Program-made: the position numbers and the translations under genes | The notes under the pieces: generated by a model | Databases searched by the model: none | Told to the model about the DNA's origin: nothing | What the model saw: only the letters and a program-made list of their open reading frames with translations | NCBI GenBank assembly: GCA_963733885.1 | Contig: CAVTES010000009.1 | Location: 310,001 to 374,000 of the forward strand | Direction: 5' to 3' | DNA from: JACVRW01 sp963733885 | Lineage (GTDB): Bacteria > Actinomycetota > Thermoleophilia > Solirubrobacterales > Thermoleophilaceae | DNA: 64,000 nt | Shown here: positions 10,257-19,317 of the stretch, in pieces | How the letters are laid out: the number at the start of each line of letters is the position of its first letter | Position numbering within the stretch: the first letter of the stretch is position 1

Positions 10257-12392
10257 GTGCGGATCCGTATCTCTCTCTCGCGCCTCGTCGCGCTTGTCGT
10301 TCTTGCCGTTGCGCTCAGCCTGGCAACCGCCTCCGTGGCATCGGCCGGCGCGGTGCAGGCCCTCCCCGGGTGCGCCACGAACACGCTCCCGGCGAACGAC
10401 GACAGCTCGACGGACGCGGTGACGCTGCCGTTCGCCGTCGACTTCTTCGGCAACGAGTACACGCAGCTCTACGTGAACAACAACGGCAACGTGACCTTCG
10501 ACCAGTCGATGGGCACCTACACGCCGTTCGACTTCACGATCTCGGGCATCCCGATGATTGCGCCGTTCCTGGCCGACGTGGATACGACCGGGAACGGATC
10601 GGCCGTTGTGACGTACGGCGAGGCCACCGTGGACGGCAAGACCGCGTTCTGCGTGAACTGGGTCGACGTGGGCTACTTCGGCTCGCACGCCGACAAGCTC
10701 AACAGCTTCCAGCTCCTCTTGGTCCAGGAGGGCACGGAGGGTGACTTCGACATCGTCCTCAACTACGACAGGGTGCTGTGGGAGACCGGTGACGCCAGCG
10801 GCGGCAACGACGGCTTCGGCGGCACGCCGGCAGCTGCCGGATGGGCGAGCGGGGACGGCGAGCACTTCGACCTGCGCCCGGGCTCCTTCGATTCCATGGC
10901 GCTGCTCGACTCGAACGCGGCCACCGGACTCGTCCACGGCATGCTCGGCAGCGGGAATACGCAGCCGGGCCGCTACGTCTTCGAGGTTCGCAACGCCGGC
11001 GTCACTGGGCCGGCACTCTCCGGTCAGGTCGAGCACTCGGGCGGCGGCAACGTGAAGGTGGTGAACGGCCCCGTCGAGATTTGCCCGGTCGCGGGCGGAC
11101 CCTGCCGGGTGAGGAACACAAACCAGCAGGGCACCTACCGGGCCACCGGCTTGGCCGCCGGGGCCTACGAGATCACCGCGAACCCACCGGCCGGGTCGGA
11201 CGAGACTGCTGCCTCGACACAGGTCACGATGAGCGGCGCCGACGTCGAGGCCACGCTCCTGACGCTCGGCCCCGGCCCGGAGCCCCCGCCCGACGACACG
11301 ACGATCGAGAGCATCGACACCAGCCCCGGCGGCATCCCGGTGGTGGTCGTCGGCACGAGCCCGAGGATCTCAACGGCTGGGTGCCCGGACGGGACGGCAA
11401 CGTTCGACATCACTGTCGACGGCGCCTCGATCGCGAGCGGAGCGTTGGCCGAGAGCCCGGCCGGCTCCGGCCAGTACTCCGGCACGACGGGGGCGCTGAA
11501 CGCCGTTGGCGATGCAACCGTCAGCATCTCGATTGACTGCCTCGTCGATGCCGACGACGAGACATTCGAGTTCGGCCTCTACATCGACCCGAGCGGCCAC
11601 GTGCGCGACTCCACCGGGGCGCCGATCGCGGACGCCACGGTCGAACTGTTCCGCTCGGCCAACCCGGCGGGTCCGTTCGCTCCGGTCCCCGACGGCAGCG
11701 CCGTGATGTCGCCGTCGAACCGCACCAACCCGGACGAGACCGACGCCGACGGCCACTTCGGCTGGGACGTCGTGGCGGGCTACTACAAGGTGCGCGCCAG
11801 CAAGGACGGGTGTGTCGGCAACGCGAACCGCACGCAGCCGTTCGCCGAGTCGCACGTGATGACGATCCCGCCCCCGGTCACCGACCTCGACATCCGGCTG
11901 TACTGCCCTGAGGGCGGCGGAGGCGGCGGTGGCGGAGGCACCGGCGGCGGCGGAGGTGGCGGCGGTGGCGGCACCGGCGGCGGCGGCGGGAGCGTCGGCG
12001 GCGGCGGCTCCGCCGGCGGCGGCTCGGCCTCGGCAGCGCCGCTCGCGAGCCTGGGCAAGATCAAGCTCGTCGGTTCGAAGATCGTCGTGTCGGTGTTCTG
12101 CGCCTCGGCGGCCAAGGCGGCCTGCTCGGGCACGCTGGCTATCAAGGCGAAGCCGGTCAACAAGAAGCGCGCGAAGCGGATCGCAATCGGCGCGGCGACG
12201 TTCTCGGGAATCGCCCGGGGCACGACGAAGCGCGTGAGCGTGAAGCTGAGCCCCAAGGGCCGCAAGCTCCTGAAGAAGGGCAAGGTGAAGGCGACCGTCG
12301 CGATGAAGGTGCGCGCCGGGTCGGCCACCGCGGCTCAGACCGTCACGAAGACCGTGACGCTCGGGAAGGCGAAGAAGGGGAAGAAGGGCTGA
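10257..12392 (+). CDS. Large secreted NIDO-domain protein with Gly-rich linker
   Basis: About 711 residues from the GTG at 10257, chosen because AAGGAG lies about 10 bp upstream and the product begins with a clean signal peptide (VRIRISLSRLVALVVL ... ASVASA). The N-terminal domain (LYVNNNGNVTFDQ, APFLADVDT) resembles the NIDO extracellular domain. Carboxypeptidase-regulatory-like beta domains follow (PVEICPVAGG; DATVELFRSANP). Near residue 555 comes an almost pure Gly linker of about 45 residues, then a Lys-rich C-terminal beta domain ending in KAKKGKKG. Function is unknown; surface adhesion or wall association is a guess. It sits downstream of the disulfide module, and its Cys pairs may be substrates. 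Confidence 0.8.
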   Translation: MRIRISLSRLVALVVLAVALSLATASVASAGAVQALPGCATNTLPANDDSSTDAVTLPFAVDFFGNEYTQLYVNNNGNVTFDQSMGTYTPFDFTISGIPMIAPFLADVDTTGNGSAVVTYGEATVDGKTAFCVNWVDVGYFGSHADKLNSFQLLLVQEGTEGDFDIVLNYDRVLWETGDASGGNDGFGGTPAAAGWASGDGEHFDLRPGSFDSMALLDSNAATGLVHGMLGSGNTQPGRYVFEVRNAGVTGPALSGQVEHSGGGNVKVVNGPVEICPVAGGPCRVRNTNQQGTYRATGLAAGAYEITANPPAGSDETAASTQVTMSGADVEATLLTLGPGPEPPPDDTTIESIDTSPGGIPVVVVGTSPRISTAGCPDGTATFDITVDGASIASGALAESPAGSGQYSGTTGALNAVGDATVSISIDCLVDADDETFEFGLYIDPSGHVRDSTGAPIADATVELFRSANPAGPFAPVPDGSAVMSPSNRTNPDETDADGHFGWDVVAGYYKVRASKDGCVGNANRTQPFAESHVMTIPPPVTDLDIRLYCPEGGGGGGGGGTGGGGGGGGGGTGGGGGSVGGGGSAGGGSASAAPLASLGKIKLVGSKIVVSVFCASAAKAACSGTLAIKAKPVNKKRAKRIAIGAATFSGIARGTTKRVSVKLSPKGRKLLKKGKVKATVAMKVRAGSATAAQTVTKTVTLGKAKKGKKG

Positions 12393-12420
12393 GCGCCAGG
12401 AGGCGGCGGGCGGCGGGCAG

Positions 12421-12768
12421 TTAGTCCGTCGCCGGCGCCCGCGGCGCCTCGCCCAGCCGGAAGCGCGCGTCCCCGAAGCTGACCCGGTCGCCCGGGCCCA
12501 CCTCGGCCTCGTCGAGCAGGCGCACGCCGTTCACCCGGGTGCCGTTTCGAGAGCCGAGGTCGCGGAGGAGCCAGCGGGCGCCGTCGCGGCGGAGCTCGGC
12601 GTGGCGGCGCGAGACGCTCGGCTCGGCCAGGACACAATCGCAGTCCCGCGAGCGGCCGAGGGTGACGCCGCCGTCAGCCTCCGGTAGCGCGAGGACGGGC
12701 ACGTGGGGGCGCTGCCACGCGGCGCGGAGGTCGCGGTCGAGGGTGGACCACCAGGCGACTGTGCTCAT
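12421..12768 (-). CDS. FHA-domain protein, with upstream DUF1707-like coding sequence
   Basis: The 115 residues from the first usable ATG contain a forkhead-associated domain: LGRSRDCDCVL, VSRRHAEL and GSRNGTRVNG, which together bind phosphothreonine. The frame stays open upstream to about 13005. It encodes a convincing DUF1707 segment (ADRERVARELREGSVDG, then TFSERIERTFRAR), so the real protein is probably about 190 residues with DUF1707-FHA order. That extension contains no in-frame ATG, GTG or TTG, so the true start is unresolved: a rare codon, a damaged start or a sequence error. Convergent with the NIDO gene. Confidence 0.75.
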   Translation of the reverse strand: MSTVAWWSTLDRDLRAAWQRPHVPVLALPEADGGVTLGRSRDCDCVLAEPSVSRRHAELRRDGARWLLRDLGSRNGTRVNGVRLLDEAEVGPGDRVSFGDARFRLGEAPRAPATD

Positions 12769-13005
12769 CAGGGCGCGGCGGAGCGGGCCGGGTGGGCGTA
12801 GGTCGGCTGCGAGGGAATCGAGCTCGTCCCGGCTGCGCGCCCTAAAGGTGCGCTCGATGCGCTCGGAGAACGTGTCCAGCGACAGCCGCCCATCGACCGA
12901 CCCCTCGCGCAGCTCGCGCGCGACCCGTTCGCGATCCGCCGCAGTTGGGCGGAAAGGGAGCGGGGTCGAAGCGTCCTGTGCGATCCCCGGATGGTAGCCC
13001 CGGGC

Positions 13006-13419
13006 TCAGGCGGCGGTCTTGCGCAGCGCGCGCGGAACCACGAAGCGGATCCCGGAGCGCTCCTCGTCGATCGAGCAGGTCTTGTTGTCGATCAGGCCGA
13101 GCTTCTTGGCGTGGGGGACGAGCGCCATCTGGTTGAGGTAGCCCTCGTGACCCCGTTTTCGCGTGATCATCCAGAGGTAGCCGGTGTCGCGTAGCCGCGG
13201 GCGGTAGCGGACGAAGGCGTGCTTTGCCTCGTCCTCGGACTCCACCAAGACGATCGCGCCGTCCAGCACGCCGGACTTGACCAGGCCGCGCCCGAGGGCC
13301 TCCTTCACGTCTCGACGCAGGCCGGGACCCACGTCGCCGGAAACCTCCACGCGCTGATCGGGCCCGACGCCGAGCTTCTCGATCGTCGTCCGGTGGCTGT
13401 AGTCGGGTGCCGTGGCCAT
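13006..13419 (-). CDS. DUF3052 family protein
   Basis: About 137 residues. YSHRTTIEKLGVGPDQRVEV at the N-terminus and LVPHAKKLGLIDNKTCSIDE near the C-terminus are typical of the small DUF3052 family of actinobacteria, whose function is unknown. The start at 13419 (MATAPDYSH) fits the family better than the alternative ATG at 13443; neither has a strong ribosome site. Its stop lies in the same frame as, and immediately upstream of, the DUF1707-FHA coding sequence. Confidence 0.75.
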   Translation of the reverse strand: MATAPDYSHRTTIEKLGVGPDQRVEVSGDVGPGLRRDVKEALGRGLVKSGVLDGAIVLVESEDEAKHAFVRYRPRLRDTGYLWMITRKRGHEGYLNQMALVPHAKKLGLIDNKTCSIDEERSGIRFVVPRALRKTAA

Positions 13420-13601
13420 TGGTAGATGGGGGAATTCTGCCATTTGCAGCGGGTGTTGCGGGAGAAATTTCTAGCGGTCGGCCCGGCGCGGACCCCCCGC
13501 CCGGTGGCGTTTCGGCCAGCCCACGCTGTACGCTGCCCCGGCGAAAGTTCCGCGCGCGCCGGAACGATCCGAGTGCCTGCGACAAGGCGGAGGTGGAACC
13601 G

Positions 13602-13790
13602 ATGGGCTTCCTGGACAAGGCCAAGCAGCTCGCCGAACAGGCGCAGCAGAAGCTCGACGAGGCGCAGCAGAACTTCAACCAGAGCGCGTCCCCGCAGGCA
13701 GAGTCGGGCGACGGCGCGGTGCGCTACGACGAGCACGGCAGGCCGATCCAGGAAGCATCGCCCGATCCCTTCAAGCCGCTCCAGCAGTGA
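13602..13790 (+). CDS. Small Gln-rich coiled-coil protein
   Basis: A 62-residue hydrophilic protein, MGFLDKAKQLAEQAQQKL onward, with an amphipathic N-terminal helix, a Gln/Ala-rich coiled-coil and an acidic/Pro C-terminus. AAGGCGGAGG precedes the ATG by about 10 bases. The stop overlaps the GTG proposed for dapA, so it may be translated with it. Small proteins with this beginning are common in actinobacteria, but no function is known to me. Confidence 0.65.
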   Translation: MGFLDKAKQLAEQAQQKLDEAQQNFNQSASPQAESGDGAVRYDEHGRPIQEASPDPFKPLQQ

Positions 13791-14668
13791 CTCCCCGGTT
13801 CGGTCGCGAAAGCATGCGCATCGGCGGCATCCTCACTGCAATGGTCACGCCGTTCGACCGGGACGGGCAACTCGACGAGGACGCCGCCGTGCGGCTCATG
13901 CACCACCTCCTGGAGAACGGCTCCGACGGCCTCGTCCTGGCCGGCAGCACCGGCGAGGGGCCCACCCTCACCGACGAGGAGAAGCTCCGCCTCTGGGAGC
14001 TCGCCGTCGCGGAAACCCCCGAAGACGCCACGGTCGTCGCCGGTACCGGCACGTACGACACCCGCCACAGCGTCGAGCTGACGGAGCGGGCGACCGAGAT
14101 CGGCGTGGACGCGATGCTCGTCGTCACGCCCTACTACAACAGGCCCAACCGGCGCGGCATCAAGGCCCATTTCGAGACCGTCGCCGGCGCCACCGACCGG
14201 CCCATCGTCGTCTACAACATCCCTAGCCGAACGGCCACGGACATCCCGAACGACCTCCTCGCGGAGCTGGCCGAGATCGAGAACGTCGCCGCCCTCAAGC
14301 AGGCCCGCTACGAGGACATGCAGCCCATCAACGGCCTCGACCTGCTGGCCGGCAACGACGACGTCCTCGCGCGCGTGATGGATATGGGCGGCGCCGGAGG
14401 GATCGTCGTCGCCTCGCACCTGGTCGGCCGTGAGATGCGCCGCATCATCGACGAGCCGGATCGCCGTCAGGAAATCGAGGACGGCCTGCGCGACCTCTAC
14501 CGGGCACTTACCGTCACGACCAACCCGATCCCGATCAAGACCGCGCTCCAGCTCGCCGGGCACGACGTCGGGGGCCTGCGTCTTCCGCTGGTCGAAGCCT
14601 CCGAGGAGGAGCGCACGGCGATCCGAGAGGCACTCGAGCGCCACAAGCTCCTGGCCGGCGTTCCTTGA
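13787..14668 (+). CDS. dapA: 4-hydroxy-tetrahydrodipicolinate synthase
   Basis: A TIM-barrel aldolase of 284-293 residues. LTAMVTPFDRDG is the DapA N-terminus, GSTGEGPTL the substrate loop, TPYYNRPN carries the catalytic Tyr, and AALKQARYED the Schiff-base Lys. It condenses pyruvate with aspartate semialdehyde. The GTG at 13787 overlaps the preceding stop by 4 bp; the ATG at 13814 (MRIGGILTAMV) is an equally plausible start. The 3' end overlaps rnj by 4 bp. With dapB, dapL and dapF it completes most of the DAP branch. Confidence 0.95.
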   Translation: MTPRFGRESMRIGGILTAMVTPFDRDGQLDEDAAVRLMHHLLENGSDGLVLAGSTGEGPTLTDEEKLRLWELAVAETPEDATVVAGTGTYDTRHSVELTERATEIGVDAMLVVTPYYNRPNRRGIKAHFETVAGATDRPIVVYNIPSRTATDIPNDLLAELAEIENVAALKQARYEDMQPINGLDLLAGNDDVLARVMDMGGAGGIVVASHLVGREMRRIIDEPDRRQEIEDGLRDLYRALTVTTNPIPIKTALQLAGHDVGGLRLPLVEASEEERTAIREALERHKLLAGVP

Positions 14669-16332
14669 GCGCCGGCGGCACCCTGCGCGTCCTGCCGCTC
14701 GGTGGGCTGGGCGAGATCGGCAAGAACATGACGGTCGTCGAGTACGACGGCCGGATCGTGGTGGTCGACACCGGCCTGATGTTCCCGGCACCAGACCAGC
14801 TCGGCATCGATCTCGTGCTGCCCGACTTCGCTTACCTGCGCGAGCGCGCGCGCGACATCGAGGCGATCGTCCTCACACACGGGCACGAGGACCACGTGGG
14901 AGCGCTGCCCTTCGTGCTCCGCGAGCTCGGCCACACGCCTCCGGTCTACGGCGGGCCCCTCACGGCGGCGATGGTCCGCTCGAAGCTGGACGAACACCGC
15001 CTGAAGGAAATGTCGGTGACCGACGTGCTCGCCACTGAGACCTTCGACGCCGGTCCGTTCTCGGTCGAGATGGTGAAGATGGCCCACTCGATCCCGGACT
15101 CATTCGCAGTGGCGCTCACCTGCGAGCTCGGCATCACACTCGTCACCGGGGACTACAAGTTCGACCAGACGCCCGTGGACGGCGTGCCGGCCGACGTCTC
15201 CCGCCTGGCCGAGCTGGGACGCGAGGGGCTGCTGCTCCTGTGCGGTGACTCAACGAACGCCGACCGGCCCGGAATGTCGCCGTCCGAATCGAGCGTGGGG
15301 CCGCGGCTGCGGGAGGTCTTCTCGCGCTGCGAGGGCCGGATCGTCGTCACCTGCTTCGCCTCGAACATCCACCGGGTCCAGCAGGTCGTGGACGCCGCCG
15401 CCGTGCTCGACCGCAGGGTTTCGCTCGTGGGCCGCTCGATGCGAAAGAACGTGAACATCGGGCGGATGCTCGGCCACATCGACGTCCCAGAGGGGATGCT
15501 CGTAGGACCCAAGGAGATCGAGGACTTCCCGGACTCGAAGCTCGTGGTGATCTCAACCGGCAGCCAGGGAGAGCCGCTGTCGGCGCTGCGGCGCATGGCC
15601 CACGCCGACCACCCCCAGGTGGAGCTCCATGGCGGCGACACCGTGATCTTCTCCGCCACACCGATCCCCGGGAACGAGCGGGCCGTGAACGAGACGATCG
15701 ACCGCATCTATCGCCTCGGCGCCGACGTGATCACCCCGCGCGACGTGGCGGTGCACGCCTCCGGCCACGCCTACGCCGAGGAGCTCAAGCTCATGCTCAA
15801 CCTGACCAAGCCCCGATTCGTGCTGCCCATCCACGGCGACCACCGGCGCCTGCGCCTGCACAGCGAGCTGGCCGAGGCGGTGGGCGTCCCGCCGAAGTCG
15901 ATCTTCCGCGGCGAGAACGGGCGACCGCTGGAAATCGACGCCTCGGGCGCCGGCTTCGGCGACCTGGAGCAGGCGGGCATGATCTTCGTGGACGGCGTCG
16001 ACGTGGGCGACATAGAGGACGTGGCGCTCCGCGACCGCCGGATGCTCTCGGCGGACGGCATCTTCATCGTGGTGGCGACGATCTCGGAGCAGGACGGCCG
16101 CTCCGTCGTCCCGCCCGAGATCATCTTCCGCGGCGTCCCCTTCGTGGACGAGTCAGACGAGTTCGTGGAGGAGCTGCGCGAGGCGGTCGACGTCTCGCTG
16201 GCCACTTCGGCCGACGAGGAGATCCGGGAGATCGACCTCCTGCAGGACCATCTGCACGACGACGTGGCCGAGTTCGTGTACGAGCGCCTGCGCCGGCGGC
16301 CGATGATCCTCCCGGTGGTCGTCGAGGTCTGA
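14665..16332 (+). CDS. rnj: Ribonuclease J
   Basis: A 555-residue metallo-beta-lactamase/beta-CASP RNase. LTHGHEDHVGALP carries the zinc HxHxDH motif, GDYKFDQTPVDG is motif 3, and GSQGEPLSAL and HASGHAYAEE are beta-CASP motifs. The C-terminal domain follows from about residue 450. RNase J combines 5'-3' exonuclease and endonuclease activity in mRNA and rRNA processing. The TTG start overlaps the dapA stop by 4 bp; the dapA-rnj pairing is common in Gram-positives. Full length. Confidence 0.95.
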   Translation: MSAGGTLRVLPLGGLGEIGKNMTVVEYDGRIVVVDTGLMFPAPDQLGIDLVLPDFAYLRERARDIEAIVLTHGHEDHVGALPFVLRELGHTPPVYGGPLTAAMVRSKLDEHRLKEMSVTDVLATETFDAGPFSVEMVKMAHSIPDSFAVALTCELGITLVTGDYKFDQTPVDGVPADVSRLAELGREGLLLLCGDSTNADRPGMSPSESSVGPRLREVFSRCEGRIVVTCFASNIHRVQQVVDAAAVLDRRVSLVGRSMRKNVNIGRMLGHIDVPEGMLVGPKEIEDFPDSKLVVISTGSQGEPLSALRRMAHADHPQVELHGGDTVIFSATPIPGNERAVNETIDRIYRLGADVITPRDVAVHASGHAYAEELKLMLNLTKPRFVLPIHGDHRRLRLHSELAEAVGVPPKSIFRGENGRPLEIDASGAGFGDLEQAGMIFVDGVDVGDIEDVALRDRRMLSADGIFIVVATISEQDGRSVVPPEIIFRGVPFVDESDEFVEELREAVDVSLATSADEEIREIDLLQDHLHDDVAEFVYERLRRRPMILPVVVEV

Positions 16333-16336
16333 GGGC

Positions 16337-17089
16337 CTACCCCTCGAGCGACACGTGCCCGTGGAAGAGGCACGAGTTCGCCGCGGCGTCCACGATCAGC
16401 GCGACCTGGCCGGTGAACGCCTTGTTGCTGGGGGCGAAGGCGTGCACCTCGAAGCTGGCGACCGACCGCGGAGCGGCTGCGGCGTCGAGCAATTCACCGA
16501 CGGTGGCGTTGCCCGGCCCGTAAACCGGGTCCTCGAACACCGTGGTCGTGTTGGTGCCGGTAATCGTGGAACCGCCGGCCGCGGAGTTCGCCTCCGCGGA
16601 CTGCACGCGCAGGACCGCGTTCGTGTTCGCTGCAGCGGCCTCGCAAGCCCCGGTGAGCGTCAGCGGTCCATGAGTCGCCAGCGTCACGGGCGTGGCGCCC
16701 TCGGCCAGGCCGGTCGGCGCGATCGTCCTGAGGGTGGCGACCGAGCCCGCCGTGGTGGCGCTGCCGGCCGAGTCGGCGGTCGTGGCGCTCGGCACCTTCC
16801 CGAGTGAGGACTCGCTGACATCCGAGCCCGTGAGCGTGTTGAACGCCACGTCGCGGCCCTGGATCGTGCTGTTGCGGATGTCGAATCCGCGCACCTCGTT
16901 GTTGCGGATGTCGAAGGTGCGGAGCGTGTTGTTGCGCACGTCCTTGCTGCGGACCGTGTTGTTCTTGATCTCGCGGCTGTCGATCGACCCCGCGGCCAGG
17001 CCGTAGGACACGCCTCCGAGCGAGACAAAAAGGGCGACGCAGGCGATCACGAGGGCCGGCGACGGCAGCCGGCTCAGGCTGGGCTTCAC
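16337..17089 (-). CDS. Secreted or membrane-anchored repeat protein of unknown function
   Basis: A 250-residue protein with a long N-terminal hydrophobic segment (LPSPALVIACVALFVSLGGV). It is followed by a run of short repeats with the pattern NNTVRSKDVRNNTLRTFDIR, residues about 42-90, that could form a small beta-helix. The C-terminal half is Ala/Thr-rich with two Cys (about 145 and 240) that may form a disulfide. This N-terminal signature recurs in Thermoleophilia proteins as I know them. It lies downstream of the two-component system on the same strand and may be controlled by it. Function unknown. Confidence 0.7.
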   Translation of the reverse strand: MKPSLSRLPSPALVIACVALFVSLGGVSYGLAAGSIDSREIKNNTVRSKDVRNNTLRTFDIRNNEVRGFDIRNSTIQGRDVAFNTLTGSDVSESSLGKVPSATTADSAGSATTAGSVATLRTIAPTGLAEGATPVTLATHGPLTLTGACEAAAANTNAVLRVQSAEANSAAGGSTITGTNTTTVFEDPVYGPGNATVGELLDAAAAPRSVASFEVHAFAPSNKAFTGQVALIVDAAANSCLFHGHVSLEG

Positions 17090-17122
17090 AGGGGGATCCT
17101 CCGGGGGTGAGTCGGGGGTGAT

Positions 17123-18587
17123 TCAGGCTTCTCGGGAGGGGAACACGCGAGCCGCCCCATCGGAGCGCACCGGCGCGGCATCGGTCGCCGGCAGGGTGAC
17201 CACGAAGCGGGCCCCGCCGCCGTCCGCGACCGACAGCTCGACAGTCCCGCCGTGGGCGTCGGCCACCGCCTTCACGATGGCCAGCCCGAGCCCGCTGCCA
17301 CGGCCGCCCGCGCCGTCCCCGGCCCCGCTGGCGAAGCGCTCGAACACGCGTTCGCGGAGCTCCTCCGGCACGCCCGGGCCCGCGATCGGCCACCTCCAGC
17401 ACCGCGGACTCGCCGTCACGCCGCACCGAGACCGTGACCGGGGTGCCAGGCGGGGTGTGCAGGAGCGCGTTCTCGACCAGGTTGCCGGCCAGCCGGTGCA
17501 GGTCGTCCGCAACGCCGTTCACGCTGACCGGGCCGGGGAGGTCGAGCGACAGTGGATGGTCCGACGAGAGCGCACTCGCCTCGGCCGCCGCCTCGCGCGC
17601 CACGGCGCTCAGGTCGACCGGGGCGAGGGGTGCCTCGCGGCCGGCGTCGGCCCGGGCCAACAGCAGCAGATCGGCCACCAGTCGCCGCATGCGGCGCGAC
17701 GAGCGCAGCGCGGACTCGGCCATCTCGCGCCGCTCGCCGTCCAGCTCGGTCTCCAGCAGCTCGAGGTTGGCCAGGATGCTCGTCAGCGGCGTGCGGAGCT
17801 CGTGCGAGGCGTCCGCCACGAACTCGCGCTGGCGAGCGAGCGTGGCCTCCGTCTCTCCACGCGCGGCGCTCAGCTCCCGCAGCATGTCCTCGAAGGTGCG
17901 TGCCAGGTCGGCCACCTCGTCGTTGGCGCTGGGCTTAGGCAGCTTGATGTCGGGGTCCCGGGTGCGTGCCACCTCGCGTGCCGCCCGCGTCAGGCCGGCG
18001 ATCGGCCGCATCGCCCGCTGGGCCACGTGCAGGCCGGCGACGAAGGCGAGCAGCGTGCCGCCGAGCACCCCGAAGGCGAGGAACAGGCGAATCCGGTTGA
18101 TCGTGGTCGCCGTGGTGTCCTGTGGTTTGGCGTACTGCACGAAGCCCACTATCCGTGAGAAGCGCTCCTCCGAGAGCGGGTCGATGAACCCCTCGGCCGG
18201 GCTCCGGTTGGAGATCGTCAGCGCGCGCGAGGCCACGCGGTAGTCGCCCACATCGCTGAGTCCCTGGCTGGCGGGGTCGCCCAGCGGTACTCCTCCCGGT
18301 GGGAAGAGGACCTGCCCCTCGCGGTTCATGAGGCGCACCTCGGCGTCGCCGCTCGCGGCCCCGATCAGCTCACCGCGGTCCACGCCGATCCCCCCGGCGG
18401 GGGTGAACTCCGGGTCGAGGCGATTTGCGATGTCCGCGGCGGTGGCGCGCAGGTCGTCGTCGAAGGCCTCGTGGACGCGCTCCTCGGCCACCGCGCCGAT
18501 CACGACCGCGAATAGGCAGAGGATCCCGAAGGTGAGCGCCGCGGTCACGACCGCGATCTTCATCTTCACGGGTAGCCGGGTCCTCAC
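17123..18587 (-). CDS. Sensor histidine kinase, interrupted by an apparent frameshift
   Basis: A HAMP-type sensor kinase. It has an N-terminal transmembrane helix (KIAVVTAALTFGILCLFAV), an extracellular sensor of about 130 residues, a second helix (FGVLGGTLLAFVAGLHV), HAMP, the H-box FVADASHELRTPLTSI, and an N-box. The reading frame then breaks inside the D-box at ADRGPG. The G-box GRGSGLGLAIVKAV is in another frame. One extra base in the CCC at 17379-17381 explains it. The GTG start at 18587 overlaps the regulator stop by 4 bp. Either a sequencing error or a kinase lacking its ATP lid. Confidence 0.85.
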
Positions 18588-19267
18588 GGCTCGTCCCTCA
18601 GCACGTAGCCGGCGCCGCGGATGGTGTGCAGCACGCGCGGCTCGCCGCCCTGCTCGAGCTTGCGGCGCAGGTTGGAGATGAACACGTCCACCGTGTTGGT
18701 CTCGGCGAACGGGTGGTAGCCCCACACCTCGTCCAGCAGCGACTGGCGCGAGACCACGATGCGCTCGTTCCGCATCAGGTGCTCGAGCAGCTCGAACTCG
18801 CGCGCCGTGAGCTCGAGATGGCGCTCGCCCCGGTAGGCCTCGCGCGTGGCGGGGTTGAGACGCAGGTCGCCCACCACGAGAGACGCGCTGCCGCGCGGCG
18901 GGCGGCGGCGAAGCAGGGCGCGCATGCGAGCCAGGAGCTCCTCGCGCTCGAACGGCTTGACGAGGTAGTCGTCCGCCCCCGCATCGAGGCCCTCCACGCG
19001 CGCTTCGAGCGCGTCGCGCGCCGTGAGGATCAGGATCGGCACGTCCCCGTCGGTGCGCAGACGGCGGCAGACCTCAACGCCGTCGAGCTTCGGCAGGCCC
19101 AGGTCGAGCACCACCGCGTCGGGGGCGAACACGCCGGCCTGGTCCAGCGCGGTCTCGCCGTCGCCGGCCACGCGGACGTCGTACCCCTCCTTGTCGAGCG
19201 AGCGGCGCAGGACACCCGCGATGTCGGTGTCGTCCTCGACGACGAGCACTCGCGGGCGTCCCGACAT
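18584..19267 (-). CDS. OmpR/PhoB-type response regulator
   Basis: About 227 residues. The receiver domain has VLVVEDDTD, the phosphorylated Asp in AVVLDLGLP and the Lys in DYLVKPFE. The C-terminal winged-helix domain ends with VDVFISNLRRKLE and IRGAGYVL. The ATG at 19267 (MSGRPRVLVVEDD) was chosen as closest to the domain; 19276 is possible. It is transcribed divergently from ftsK, with only about 50 bp between, and precedes its kinase in an overlapping pair. Targets are unknown; the repeat protein at 16.3-17.1 kb is the nearest candidate. Confidence 0.93.
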   Translation of the reverse strand: MSGRPRVLVVEDDTDIAGVLRRSLDKEGYDVRVAGDGETALDQAGVFAPDAVVLDLGLPKLDGVEVCRRLRTDGDVPILILTARDALEARVEGLDAGADDYLVKPFEREELLARMRALLRRRPPRGSASLVVGDLRLNPATREAYRGERHLELTAREFELLEHLMRNERIVVSRQSLLDEVWGYHPFAETNTVDVFISNLRRKLEQGGEPRVLHTIRGAGYVLRDEP

Positions 19268-19317
19268 GTCTCCCATGGTAGGGAGGGTGCGCAAGCCTTC
19301 CGTCGAAGTCACCCGGG

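Noticed and set aside
11914..12030. Poly-Gly tract as an assembly artefact
   Set aside because: The frame continues cleanly into a folded C-terminal domain, and a second independent gene has the same design, so it is read as a real linker.
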